From Agreia sp. Leaf210 (GTDB lineage: Bacteria > Actinomycetota > Actinomycetes > Actinomycetales > Microbacteriaceae): 64,000 bases of DNA. The number at the start of each line of letters is the position of its first letter. The stretch's first letter is position 1. Positions 22,883 to 31,158 of this stretch are shown here, piece by piece. The notes below the pieces were generated by a model that searched no databases, was not told where the DNA came from, and worked only from the letters and a program-made list of their open reading frames with translations. The stretch spans positions 529,561 to 593,560 of the forward strand of contig NZ_LMKK01000002.1 of NCBI RefSeq assembly GCF_001421485.1. The letters are read 5' to 3'. A program made the position numbers and the translations under genes.

Positions 22883-25072
22883 TCAGCGCGTGGTCGATCG
22901 AGCGAGAGCGGCGTCGATGGCGCTCTCGATGAAGGGGGCGAGGGTGAAGGCGAAGGTGCGCGTCAGATGATCCTGGTCGCGGTAGACGTTCGCTCCGCCG
23001 ATGACCGGGAAGCAGTCCTCGGCGTCGCAGTACATGTCGGAGAAGTCGAGCAGCGTCACATCGGAGCCGCCGTCCTTCAGCTGCCGGGCGGCCGACGCGA
23101 GGGGATCGACCTCGCCGAGCCCGTCTTTTCGAGGCTCCGTACAACTGGCCGCATCGGAAATGCGCAGGCACTTGTTCGGGTCCGTCTCCCACGACGGGTT
23201 ATCGACGAGGGTCACGACCGGAACGCCCTGCGTGAGCTGAGGGGTCCAGGCCTCCACGAATCCCGCGGTCTCGGCGGCGGCGGCCGAGCCATCGGCATCC
23301 AGCGTGTGATCGGCGAGGGCGGCCGTGAAGATCGCGTCGTAGGGCTGCACCGACGCGAGTTCGCTGTCGAGGTTGGCCCGCCAGTCGGCGCATGACGCGG
23401 AGAAGGCGTCGCCGCCCGCGATCGGAGTCGTGCTCCACGGGCAGGCGCCCTTGAGATAGGTGGTGAGGTGCCAGCCCTTGGTCTCGGCGAGCTGGATCAG
23501 CGGGTCGAGCAGCGAGTACGCGTGGCTGTCGCCGATGATCGCGACCCGCGGAGCCGCATCCGACGTCGTGTCGCCGAACTCGCAGCTGGTGAGCGTCGAG
23601 TCGTTGAGGGTGACCAGGCAGTCGGCGTGCTGCGGGCGGTCGGCATTGCCGAAACCGGGGCTCGGAATGATCTGGTCGGCGAGAGCCGGGTTCGAGCACG
23701 CCTCGATGGGCGCAAGGCCGTCGGTGCCACCGGATGCCGCACCGAAGCAGTCGGGCAGCGTCTCGAGGGTGCTGCGCAACTCGGCCGCTGCCGCGTCGTA
23801 CTTGGGCTGTTGGATGACGCTGGTGACGCCCACGACGAGACTCACGACGGCCATGCCGGCCACCATGACCGCGAAGGTCGCCCGGGGCTTGCGCCGCACC
23901 AGCGGCGTGAACGACCGGGTCGGGTCTTCGATGAACTTCTTGGTGAGCCACGCGATCACGAAGCAGAGCACGAACAGCACCAGACGGTTGATCGTCGAGA
24001 GCCCCCAGCCCGGAACGAACGGCGCGATGATGATGAGCGGCCAGTGCCACAGGTAAAGCGAGTAGGAGATGTCTCCGATGAAGCTCACGGGCCGGAAACT
24101 CAGCACACGGCCCGCGTCGTACCAGTGCGCGCGGTGCGACGCGAGGATGATCGCCATCGTTCCGAGCACGGGCAGCACAGCCGCGTAGCCGGGGAACGGG
24201 GTGGCCTTGTCGTAGAAATAGCCACAACCGAGCACGACCGCGATGCCGCCGTAGCCCAGCAGATTCGACAGCCAGGCCTTCGTGGGCCGCAAGCGCGGCA
24301 GCAGCGCGAGAATCGCGCCCGCGCCGAACTCCCACATGCGGGTGAAGGTCACGAAGTAGGCCTGCGCCGCGTTCGTCTGCGTGTAGATGATCGAAAACGC
24401 CAGAGACAGGATGCTGACGGTCACGACGAGCGCGAGCAGGGCGTTCCAGCGCTTTCCGCTCCAGTACTTCACGCCCAACCACGAGGCGCCGAGCAGCAGC
24501 AGCGGCCAGATCAGGTAGAACTGCTCCTCGAGCGACAGCGACCAGTAGTGCTGAACCAGGGTCGCCTCGTTGGCGGCGGCGAGGTAGTCGACGGAGTTGG
24601 CCGCGAGCGCCCAGTTCTCGACGTAGAAGGTCGACGCGAGGATCTCGCGCAGGTTCTCGCCCAAACTCGACAGCGGCAGAATGAAGAGGGTCGCGAGGGC
24701 CGAGAAGATGAGAACGGTCACTGCTGCCGGCAGAAGCCGTCGCACGCGCTTCGCGTAGAAGCCGGGCAGTCCTATGCGGCCCGATCGCTCCAGCTCGCGC
24801 GCCAGCTGACCCGTGATGAGGAAGCCCGAGATCACGAAGAAGACGTCGACACCGATGTAGCCGCCCTGCAGGCGCCCTGGCCAGAAGTGGTAGACCACGA
24901 CGAGGAGCACCGCGATCGCGCGCAGCCCCTGCAGGTGAGGCAGGAAGTGGGTCGGTGCGGGCGTGGCTCCGGCTGCAGCGCGCACATCGCCCGACGCGGG
25001 GTCGCTCGCCGCCTGGCTTCGCCGAAGGGACCGTCGGGAGGGCGGCGGGGTCATATCCATATCGCGTCCCAT
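22883..25072 (-). CDS. Membrane O-acyltransferase with SGNH domain (OafA-type)
   Basis: 729 residues. The acyltransferase-3 membrane domain (about residues 40-400, ten or more helices) opens with HLQGLRAIAVLLVVVYHFWP, including the catalytic His, and GVDVFFVISGFLITGQL. A further helix at ~410 leads to an extracytoplasmic SGNH hydrolase-like domain with the block I motif VAIIGDSHAYSLLDPL and a C-terminal DQDHLT supplying Asp/His. Such fusions acetylate peptidoglycan, lipopolysaccharide or other surface glycans. The ATG at 25072 is used; ATGs at 25060 or 25054 are possible since TACCAT lies just upstream. It heads a two-gene operon with the AEC transporter. Confidence 0.87.
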   Translation of the reverse strand: MGRDMDMTPPPSRRSLRRSQAASDPASGDVRAAAGATPAPTHFLPHLQGLRAIAVLLVVVYHFWPGRLQGGYIGVDVFFVISGFLITGQLARELERSGRIGLPGFYAKRVRRLLPAAVTVLIFSALATLFILPLSSLGENLREILASTFYVENWALAANSVDYLAAANEATLVQHYWSLSLEEQFYLIWPLLLLGASWLGVKYWSGKRWNALLALVVTVSILSLAFSIIYTQTNAAQAYFVTFTRMWEFGAGAILALLPRLRPTKAWLSNLLGYGGIAVVLGCGYFYDKATPFPGYAAVLPVLGTMAIILASHRAHWYDAGRVLSFRPVSFIGDISYSLYLWHWPLIIIAPFVPGWGLSTINRLVLFVLCFVIAWLTKKFIEDPTRSFTPLVRRKPRATFAVMVAGMAVVSLVVGVTSVIQQPKYDAAAAELRSTLETLPDCFGAASGGTDGLAPIEACSNPALADQIIPSPGFGNADRPQHADCLVTLNDSTLTSCEFGDTTSDAAPRVAIIGDSHAYSLLDPLIQLAETKGWHLTTYLKGACPWSTTPIAGGDAFSASCADWRANLDSELASVQPYDAIFTAALADHTLDADGSAAAAETAGFVEAWTPQLTQGVPVVTLVDNPSWETDPNKCLRISDAASCTEPRKDGLGEVDPLASAARQLKDGGSDVTLLDFSDMYCDAEDCFPVIGGANVYRDQDHLTRTFAFTLAPFIESAIDAALARSTTR

Positions 25073-25095
25073 GGTAGCCGTCAGGCCTGGGCCGT

Positions 25096-25108
25096 TAAGG
25101 TTGCTTAC
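25096..25108 (+). promoter_or_regulatory. -10 element of leaderless promoter, TPR gene
   Basis: TAAGGT (25096-25101), seven bases, then ATG at 25109. It lies in the 36-bp divergent gap with the acyltransferase gene. Confidence 0.45.
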
Positions 25109-25744
25109 ATGCCTACGACCGTGACCTGGGACTACATCGATGAGTCCAGCTTCAAAGCCGACGACCCCGAGAAGGCGCTCGCCGTCGCCGAGGAGTTCCT
25201 CGCCGCAGCCCGCGACCCCGAGACCTTCTACGACGACGACGTGACGCCCGCCGCTCTCTTCATCGCGGCATCCGAGAGTTTCTACGACGCACTCCTGCCG
25301 CTACGCGCCTACGAGGCGGCCCGCGAGGCGCAGGATGCGCCGGGAGACGCGGCCCCCGACAAGCGCGTCTACCTGATCGAGGGTCTGCTGCGCACCGGCC
25401 AGGAGGCCGAGGCCAACGAGCTCGCCAAGGCGCTGCGCGCCGAGAAGCCCGAAGACCCGATGGTCTATTCGTTCCTGGGAGACAGCTACGACGCGGCCGG
25501 TGACGCTCACAACGCAGAGCGCTGGTTCGACATGGGCATCGAGATGGTCACGAAGGTCATCAACGACGCCGACGATCTCGACCGCGACGAGCTGGCGGAT
25601 GCCATGGAGACGCGCGAGTTGCTCATCCTCGGTCGTCACGCCGTGCGCCACGCGGCTGGCCATCAGCCCGACGATCTCGACGAAGAGGCTCTCGAGATTC
25701 TCGAAGAGTACGACGAGGCCGACGAAGACGACGACGAGAAGTAG
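25109..25744 (+). CDS. Small TPR-repeat protein with acidic tail
   Basis: 211 residues, soluble, strongly acidic. Helical hairpins such as EKALAVAEEFLAAARDPETF, EAEANELAKALRAEKPEDP and MVYSFLGDSYDAAGDAHNAE fit tetratricopeptide repeats. The C-terminus is a run of Asp/Glu (EEYDEADEDDDEK). No catalytic motif is seen, so a protein-binding role is likely. The ATG at 25109 is leaderless by its -10 spacing. A longer frame from the left is a shadow of the acyltransferase gene. A palindromic repeat element follows the stop by 7 bp and may end the transcript. Confidence 0.75.
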   Translation: MPTTVTWDYIDESSFKADDPEKALAVAEEFLAAARDPETFYDDDVTPAALFIAASESFYDALLPLRAYEAAREAQDAPGDAAPDKRVYLIEGLLRTGQEAEANELAKALRAEKPEDPMVYSFLGDSYDAAGDAHNAERWFDMGIEMVTKVINDADDLDRDELADAMETRELLILGRHAVRHAAGHQPDDLDEEALEILEEYDEADEDDDEK

Positions 25745-25751
25745 CGCCCGG

Positions 25752-25801
25752 CCCGTTCGTCGAGCCTGTCGAGACGCCCTTCGACAGGCTCAGGGAACGG
25801 G
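25752..25801. repeat. GAGCCTGTCGA-type intergenic palindrome, copy A
   Basis: Inner arms GAGCCTGTCGA (25762-25772) and TCGACAGGCTC (25781-25791), outer arms CCCGTTC (25752-25758) and GAACGGG (25795-25801). The same core recurs at 43662 (perfect) and 36423 (degenerate), always between genes. It resembles REP-like elements and could also end transcription of the TPR gene. Confidence 0.75.
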
Positions 25802-25831
25802 TTAATGCGCGCGTAACATCGGCGGCGGATA

Positions 25832-25850
25832 CTGGAGACCATGTCTCCAG
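25832..25850. promoter_or_regulatory. Palindrome straddling the ABM-gene start codon
   Basis: CTGGAGAC (25832-25839) and GTCTCCAG (25843-25850) are perfect 8-bp arms around CAT, enclosing the ATG at 25841. It could be a repressor site or a hairpin hiding the start. Confidence 0.4.
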
Positions 25851-26461
25851 AAGAGTCGGAGAACGTGCTCGGGCAGCCACAAGCATCGCCCGCCGTTCCC
25901 ATCACCGTGTCCATCACCCGTGCCGTCGATCCCGAGCGGATCCCCGATGTCACCCGCTGGGTGCAGGCGGGCGTGAATCTCGCGAATCGCTATCCGGGCT
26001 TTCTCGGTTCGGGTTGGGTGAGGCAGGGGGCCGATTCCGTCCACTGGCACATGCTCTACCGCTTCGCCGATGCTGCGCTGCTCGAGCAGTGGGAGTCGTC
26101 GGAGGACCGCCGACGCTGGCTCGAAGGAGGCCGCGAACTCGTGCGCGAGTCGAGGGTCGAGAGGCGCACGGGCATCGAGGGCTGGTTCGACGAGCCGCAG
26201 TCGCCCCAGGCACCGGATGCGCTCGGCCCGGCCGAGACGCCGGCCGCGCCGCCGAGATGGAAACAGGCGACGAGCATCTGGCTCGGATTCTTTCCCGTGA
26301 ACCTGGCATTCACGCTGCTCGTGACGACGCTTCTTCCCGGCTGGAACGACCTGGCGACGGCGCTGAAAGTGCTCGTCACGACGCTCGTTCTGACTCCGAT
26401 CATGGCCTACTGGGTGCTGCCGGGGGTCACTCGACTGCTGCGGCGAGTGCGTTTTCTCTAG
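25841..26461 (+). CDS. Antibiotic-biosynthesis-monooxygenase (ABM) domain membrane protein
   Basis: 206 residues. The first ~115 form an ABM/dimeric alpha-beta barrel-like domain (VSITRAVDPERIPDVTRW, GFLGSGWVRQGADSVHWHMLYRFADAALLEQWESS). A Pro/Ala linker leads to two membrane helices (WLGFFPVNLAFTLLVTTLLP and ALKVLVTTLVLTPIMAYWV). This layout is common in actinobacterial proteins of unknown activity. GATACT lies seven bases before the ATG, so the message may be leaderless although GGAG also lies in the spacer. A perfect palindrome straddles the start codon. Confidence 0.8.
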   Translation: MSPEESENVLGQPQASPAVPITVSITRAVDPERIPDVTRWVQAGVNLANRYPGFLGSGWVRQGADSVHWHMLYRFADAALLEQWESSEDRRRWLEGGRELVRESRVERRTGIEGWFDEPQSPQAPDALGPAETPAAPPRWKQATSIWLGFFPVNLAFTLLVTTLLPGWNDLATALKVLVTTLVLTPIMAYWVLPGVTRLLRRVRFL

Positions 26462-26491
26462 TGCGCTTTGGACACCCCCGGCAATAGTTGC

Positions 26492-26507
26492 AACAAATCA
26501 ATTTGTT
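26492..26507. promoter_or_regulatory. AT-rich palindrome upstream of small membrane protein
   Basis: AACAAAT (26492-26498) and ATTTGTT (26501-26507) around CA, in an otherwise GC-rich region, 31 bp before the GTG at 26538. It looks like an operator for an unidentified regulator. Confidence 0.45.
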
Positions 26508-26537
26508 TTGCGCGGCTTGCGGGTGAAAGATATCAAC

Positions 26538-26888
26538 GTGACCCACGATCTGATGTCTCCCGAGAAGAACGTCCAACGCATCATGTGGACAGGGACCATC
26601 TGGTTCGTCGCGGCGGTCGGGGCATCGGCGATCTCGCTCGGCCTGCTGCTCTCGAGCGGATGGCGACCCGCGCTGCTGGTCAAAGGCCTGGCGCTGCTGT
26701 GGTGGATCGGTGCGGGGCTCGTCGCGGTGAGCATCGGACTCATCGGATGGTCGGGATGCCCGATCCTCGAGGTCGATGTTCCCACGGCAGACCGCAACAA
26801 GACGCGCACCATGCAGCTCGGAACGATGCTGTTCATCGTGGGTGGCACCGCCGCGATGCTCGCCGTGATGCTCGGGCCGGCGGCTTAG
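26538..26888 (+). CDS. Small three-helix membrane protein, unknown
   Basis: 116 residues from the GTG at 26538, preceded by GAAAGA. An in-frame ATG at 26508 would start inside the palindrome and is less likely. Three hydrophobic helices are visible (IWFVAAVGASAISLGLLL, LLWWIGAGLVAVSIGLIG, LGTMLFIVGGTAAMLAVML) with short charged loops, including DVPTADRNKTRTM. I do not recognise the family. It converges with the methyltransferase gene, 26 bp between stops. Confidence 0.65.
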   Translation: MTHDLMSPEKNVQRIMWTGTIWFVAAVGASAISLGLLLSSGWRPALLVKGLALLWWIGAGLVAVSIGLIGWSGCPILEVDVPTADRNKTRTMQLGTMLFIVGGTAAMLAVMLGPAA

Positions 26889-26914
26889 CGTAGGTCTGCG
26901 CCCTCGCCGATCAG

Positions 26915-27610
26915 TCAGGCGCGTGTGAGCCGACAGAAGCGGCGACCGCCAGCGACGATCGCCCGCTCGACCGTGTAGCCGGATGCCCGGGCGACGTCGG
27001 CCAGGCGAGTGGCCCCGATCTCTGCCCACGGGAACACGCCGCTCTGCGCCCCCTCGTCGTCGACGAGCGTGGCACTGTAGGCGTGATCGCGATCGTCGTC
27101 GGTGTGCACCTCGACGATCAGAACGCCCGACGGGGCGAGGATGTCGCGGCAGCGCACGAGGAGAGCCGCGACGTCTCCGCCGATACCGACATTGCCGTCG
27201 ATGAGCAGCGCCGTGCCCCACAGCCCCTCCGCGGGAACGCGCTCGAAGACGGAACCGAGGGCCACGGCCACCCCGCCGCGGCGAGCCATCGCCACGACCT
27301 CGGGCGAGACATCCAGACCGAGCGCGACGAGGCCGAGCCGGCCCGCGGCTCGCACCATGCGCCCCGGCCCGCATCCGATGTCGAGAATCGGCCCGCGAGC
27401 GTTCCGCAGAAGCGAATGGTCGATGTCGTCGGCATCGTCGGACCACTTGTCGAAGTCGAGCTCGAGTCGAGCGCCCGCAGTAGAGGAGATCGGTCCGGCC
27501 TCGCGTAGAGCGAGTCCGCCCTGCGCCTCGTGGCGGATGGCACGAGCGTAGGGCTCGTCTCCCCCGCGGCCGAACGTGGCGTCGGTGGGGTTCTGCTGCA
27601 GGAGGCTCAT
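26915..27610 (-). CDS. Class I SAM-dependent methyltransferase
   Basis: 231 residues. The SAM-binding motif I is ILDIGCGPGRMVRAAG, motif II ends at LGLDVSP, and later strands GTALLIDGNVGIGG and SGVLIVEVHTDDD complete the Rossmann core. A ~65-residue N-terminal extension and a C-terminal cap are not family-specific. The substrate is unknown. The start has no clear ribosome-binding site. It lies 97 bp downstream of the DUF4190 gene on the same strand; the gap holds nothing notable. Confidence 0.82.
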   Translation of the reverse strand: MSLLQQNPTDATFGRGGDEPYARAIRHEAQGGLALREAGPISSTAGARLELDFDKWSDDADDIDHSLLRNARGPILDIGCGPGRMVRAAGRLGLVALGLDVSPEVVAMARRGGVAVALGSVFERVPAEGLWGTALLIDGNVGIGGDVAALLVRCRDILAPSGVLIVEVHTDDDRDHAYSATLVDDEGAQSGVFPWAEIGATRLADVARASGYTVERAIVAGGRRFCRLTRA

Positions 27611-27706
27611 GGAGGTTATTCGTCGCCGACGAGAGCAGCGGATTGTGCTGCTCGAGCACGACCGGCTCGCCCGACCCCGCCGTCGGTCTCGGCGTCGATC
27701 GTCGGA

Positions 27707-28627
27707 TCAGTAGACAGTGATGGCAGCCTTCGTCACGGCGGTGTCGTAGACCGACTCGAGGTCGCCGCCCTTGTCGCACGTCACGTCGACGTAGAGGCCG
27801 CTGCCGAGTTCGCCGAACGCCCGTCCCGCCAGCTTCCAATTCGAACCGTCGTCGTCGGTGCCCTGCATGAGCAGGGTGTCCACGGAGCCGGAACCCTCGA
27901 AGTTGTACGAGATGGTGTCATCGACGGCCTTGCCGGCGATCGTCGATGCGTCGGTGCTGAGAACGACGGCCAAGAACCCCGCGGTGGTGGCGCGGTCGTC
28001 GCCGTCAGCCACGGTCACCTCGGTTCCGAGGGATCCCTGGTGGAACGACACCGTGCAGAGGCCGGACGGATCGAGGTACGACCAGTTGCCTTTGCCGTCG
28101 TCGGGGCTCGCCACGGTCCACTCCGAGTCGGTGATGAAGGGATCAGAGAATTGGGCGAGCGAACCGGAATCGAGATCGCTTCCGGCGTCGAACGTGAGGT
28201 CTCCGCCCGCCGCACCGGGGGCAGCCGTCGAGGTGAAGGGCTCTGAGGTGTAGCTGTAGTCGTCGGGGTCGTACTGGCTCGCGATGGTCGCGAACAGACC
28301 GATGCCCGCGACGGCCATCACCACGAGAGCGACGATCGCGATGATGCCGCTGACGATGCCGACGTACCCGACGATGAGCCCCGCGAGCGCGAGTCCTCGA
28401 CCCTTCTCACCCGTGCGCTTGATCTGGCCCAGCGCCATGTGGCCCGTGATGACCGCGACCAGCGAGACGAAGAAGGCCGAGACCAGTGAGACGATCGCCA
28501 AGACGTTGTATCGCGGTTCCTGAACTGGCGAATAGCCTCCCCCCTGCGGTCCGCCGTACTGAGGGGTGGGGTTCGAGTAGCCGTCGCTGGGCGGCAAAGG
28601 GGGCTGGTTGGGCGGCGTCTGGCTCAT
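27707..28627 (-). CDS. DUF4190 membrane protein with exported C-terminal domain
   Basis: About 306 residues. A Pro/Gly/Tyr-rich cytoplasmic N-terminus (NPTPQYGGPQGGGYSPVQ) precedes the DUF4190 two-helix unit NVLAIVSLVSAFFVSLVAVI ... GHMALGQIKRTGEKGRGLAL, a helix pair typical of small actinobacterial membrane proteins. A second hydrophobic stretch is followed by a ~190-residue extracytoplasmic domain with two cysteines (LCTVSF, VTCDKG) and no recognised motif. The ATG at 28627 is used; 28636 adds three residues. Function unknown. Confidence 0.75.
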   Translation of the reverse strand: MSQTPPNQPPLPPSDGYSNPTPQYGGPQGGGYSPVQEPRYNVLAIVSLVSAFFVSLVAVITGHMALGQIKRTGEKGRGLALAGLIVGYVGIVSGIIAIVALVVMAVAGIGLFATIASQYDPDDYSYTSEPFTSTAAPGAAGGDLTFDAGSDLDSGSLAQFSDPFITDSEWTVASPDDGKGNWSYLDPSGLCTVSFHQGSLGTEVTVADGDDRATTAGFLAVVLSTDASTIAGKAVDDTISYNFEGSGSVDTLLMQGTDDDGSNWKLAGRAFGELGSGLYVDVTCDKGGDLESVYDTAVTKAAITVY

Positions 28628-28826
28628 GCCGTTCATCATAAAGGGGGCACGCATCCCACCAACAGCGGGAGAGACCTGCGCGGCTTGCAGGATTCGTGCT
28701 CGCCAGGCGGGTGCTGCTGCAGCAAATCGATGCGACGAACACGAAACCGCTACGGAATCGCCCGTAGCCTCGAAGCACGGCGCACATCGCGCCTGCCAGC
28801 ACAGTCCTTTGGATCGGAGGTTCCCC

Positions 28827-30263
28827 ATGCCCACTACAACGACCACTCAGTACGTCGTTCCCGCGATCGGCGATGAACCCGAGGTTGTCGAAGACGCGTC
28901 GCTGGCAGAGACGTCCGCCGCATGGCTGGGCCTCAAGCAGGCAGCCGTCGAGCTGCAGGCACTCCAGATCAAAGACGGGTCGGTGCCCGATGCGGCAGCC
29001 CACCCGCGTGCGGCCGAACTCGTGGCCGTGATCTCGGCATCCATCGCGGCCCTCTCGCCCGCGTTCCCGCACGACGCCGACTACCATGAGGCCCTGCGCC
29101 GCGACTTCGACCGCTGGGTGTCCGACGGCTTCGGCGTTCCCGACTTCCTCGACTCGCTCGTGGTCTTCCGGCCCGAGAAGAACCGCGTGAACGGCATCCG
29201 CCACCTCGTCGTCTTCCCGATGACCACGCAGAACGGCTCGTCATCTCGCCTGGTCGAGGCCGTGCTCATCGAGGTCATCTGGCCCGAGTTCGTGGCCGAA
29301 CTCGAGGCGGGCGACTACTCGAACGCACTGTTCGTGCCCATCAGGTTCGTCGACTTCACGCCCGGCTACGACACCAACTCGGCCGTCCTCTTCCCCGAGA
29401 CCGTGGCGACCCGCAGCATCCCGACCTTCACCTGGGGTGCGATCTTCGCCGACCGTGAGGCAGCGCGCTTCAGAACCGTTGTGCGTGCGGCCGCCGACAC
29501 CACGAGGCTCGAGCTGCCCGAAGACGCAGCACGCCTGCTCACCGACCAGGCACTGGCCGAGCGCACCTTCGTGATGTGGGATCTCATCCACGACCGCACG
29601 CACATGCGCGGCGACCTGCCCTTCGACCCGTTCATGATCAAACAGCGCATGCCGTTCTTCCTCTATTCGCTCGAGGAGCTGCGCTGCGATCTCACCGCCT
29701 TCCGCGAGTCGGTGCGCATCCAGCGCCGCCTCGAGGCGCTGGGCGAGAACGAGCTGTCGGATGCCGATGCGCACCTTCTCGAGCACGCCCGGCTCGTGCA
29801 GTACGCGGTGCTGTTCGATCGCATCTTCCGCTTCGCGCTCACCGGATCGCGCGTGCGCAACTACGACGGCCTCGGCGGCCAGCTGCTGTTCGCGTGGCTG
29901 CACCAGCACCACGTTCTGCACTGGACCGACACCAAGCTCACCATCGACTGGCCCGAGGTCGCCGACAGCGTGCTCGCACTGGGCCAGCAGATCGACGATC
30001 TCTACTGGCGCTCGATCGACCGGCCCAAGGTCGCGCACTGGCTGGCCGCCTACGAACTGGTCACCGAGACGGTCACGCCGCACCCGGCATCCGTCTGGGC
30101 TCGCGGCCCGCAGGCCCTGCCTCTCGACGGCCCGCCCCGCGCCCTGACCGACGCGATTCTCGACGACGAGTTCCCCCTCTCGATGTTCTACGAGGCGCTC
30201 TCGAAGAAGATCGGCGACGTGATCCTGTCGACCGAGGGCATCACGGGGTCGTCGGCGAGCTAG
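28827..30263 (+). CDS. DUF6421 family protein, unknown function
   Basis: 478 residues, soluble. GGAGG six bases before the ATG fixes the start. Recognisable stretches are VFRPEKNRVNGIRHLVVFPM, ALFVPIRFVDFTPGYDTN, MWDLIHDRTHMRGDLPFDPF and YSLEELRCDLTAFRES. The HDRTHxRGDLPFDP and ELxCDLxA segments look like metal-binding or catalytic sites (HxxxH followed by E), which is speculative. The family is found in actinobacteria next to a short-chain dehydrogenase, as here. It has no assigned reaction. A 42-bp palindrome separates it from the dehydrogenase gene. Confidence 0.75.
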   Translation: MPTTTTTQYVVPAIGDEPEVVEDASLAETSAAWLGLKQAAVELQALQIKDGSVPDAAAHPRAAELVAVISASIAALSPAFPHDADYHEALRRDFDRWVSDGFGVPDFLDSLVVFRPEKNRVNGIRHLVVFPMTTQNGSSSRLVEAVLIEVIWPEFVAELEAGDYSNALFVPIRFVDFTPGYDTNSAVLFPETVATRSIPTFTWGAIFADREAARFRTVVRAAADTTRLELPEDAARLLTDQALAERTFVMWDLIHDRTHMRGDLPFDPFMIKQRMPFFLYSLEELRCDLTAFRESVRIQRRLEALGENELSDADAHLLEHARLVQYAVLFDRIFRFALTGSRVRNYDGLGGQLLFAWLHQHHVLHWTDTKLTIDWPEVADSVLALGQQIDDLYWRSIDRPKVAHWLAAYELVTETVTPHPASVWARGPQALPLDGPPRALTDAILDDEFPLSMFYEALSKKIGDVILSTEGITGSSAS

Positions 30264-30273
30264 TCGTCGCCGC

Positions 30274-30315
30274 TGCGGACAGTATGTACCGGCATGCCGG
30301 GGCATACTGTCCGCA
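30274..30315. repeat. 42-bp near-perfect coaxial palindrome
   Basis: Outer arms TGCGGACAGTATG (30274-30286) and CATACTGTCCGCA (30303-30315) and an inner CCGGCATGCCGG (30289-30300) share the same centre. Only a 2-bp mismatch (TA against GG) breaks the symmetry. It starts 11 bp after the DUF6421 stop and ends 25 bp before the dehydrogenase ATG. It could be a terminator or attenuator hairpin, or a dimeric operator. Confidence 0.75.
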
Positions 30316-30339
30316 GGGTTAGCTACAGAAGGGTCGGTC

Positions 30340-31062
30340 ATGAGCGTTGACGGTCGGGTTGTTGTTGTCGCGGGGGCCACGAGTTCATCGGGGGTCGCCG
30401 CGTCGCGGGCGTTGATCGCGGCCGGTGCCCGAGTCGTGGCCGTCGGGTCGAATGTCGAGAGGCTGCGCGCCTTCGAGCGATCAGTTGATGGTGCCGCGAC
30501 CCGGGTATGCGACCTGTCGAAGCTGGCCGCGGTCACGGAGCTCGCCTCCTCGGTATCGCGGGAGTTCGGAGCCGTCGACGGACTGATCCACCTCGTGGGT
30601 GGATGGCGCGGAGCTGCAGGAATCACCGCTCAGAGCGACGACGATTGGGCCGCGATGGAGTCGGGCTTCACCACTCTGCGCAACACCTCGCGGGCCTTCT
30701 TCGACTCGTTGGCCGCGAGCGAGGCCGGCAGACTGGCGATCGTGTCGTCGGACTCGGTCGAGCGCCCGACCGCCGGAGGCGCCAGCTACACGGCCGCGAA
30801 GGCCGCCGCCGAGAGCTGGGTTCGCTCCGTGGCAGACGGCTTCCGTCGCGCGCAGTCAGGCAACAAGACCGCGCCGATGCCCCAGCGTGCGGCCGCGGTG
30901 CGCTTCTCGATCATGGCTTTGGTCGACGACGACATGCAGCGAGACAACCCCGAGAAGAGCTACGCCGGCTTCACCCACGTGGATGCGCTCGGCCAGGCCG
31001 TGGTCGGTTTGTGGCAGGGCGACGCGGCAGAGCTGAACGACAGTCGGATTCCTCTGAGCTGA
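30340..31062 (+). CDS. Short-chain dehydrogenase/reductase (SDR)
   Basis: 240 residues. The Rossmann cofactor motif is VVVVAGATSSSGVAASRAL, a variant of TGxxxGxG in which the last Gly is present. The Asp/Arg cofactor discriminator is replaced by GSNVERL, suggesting NADP(H). The active-site YTAAK follows a Ser-rich strand (LAIVSSDS). The length suits a classical SDR. AGAAGGG precedes the ATG by 6-7 bases. The substrate is unknown. It is paired with the DUF6421 gene, so the two may act in one pathway. Confidence 0.85.
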   Translation: MSVDGRVVVVAGATSSSGVAASRALIAAGARVVAVGSNVERLRAFERSVDGAATRVCDLSKLAAVTELASSVSREFGAVDGLIHLVGGWRGAAGITAQSDDDWAAMESGFTTLRNTSRAFFDSLAASEAGRLAIVSSDSVERPTAGGASYTAAKAAAESWVRSVADGFRRAQSGNKTAPMPQRAAAVRFSIMALVDDDMQRDNPEKSYAGFTHVDALGQAVVGLWQGDAAELNDSRIPLS

Positions 31063-31099
31063 CGCCACACCCGCGCTCATCACGCTCGGCATGCAGCAG

Positions 31100-31116
31100 G
31101 CCAGGCTGTCCCTGGC
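31100..31116 (+). terminator. Small hairpin after SDR gene
   Basis: GCCAGG (31100-31105), CTGTC loop, CCTGGC (31111-31116), 37 bp after the SDR stop. Short stem, no T-tract. Confidence 0.3.
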
Positions 31117-31145
31117 AAGGGGTGGTTGCCATGAATGTGCCCCCG

Positions 31146-31158
31146 TAGCGTGGAACGC
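31146..31158 (+). promoter_or_regulatory. -10 element of leaderless promoter, acidic peptide gene
   Basis: TAGCGT (31146-31151), seven bases, ATG at 31159. A TGGTTG 17 bp upstream could be the -35. Confidence 0.45.

Noticed and set aside
23468-25108. Long plus-strand frame joined to the TPR gene
   Set aside because: It is the shadow of the acyltransferase gene; the TPR protein has its own -10 and ATG at 25109.
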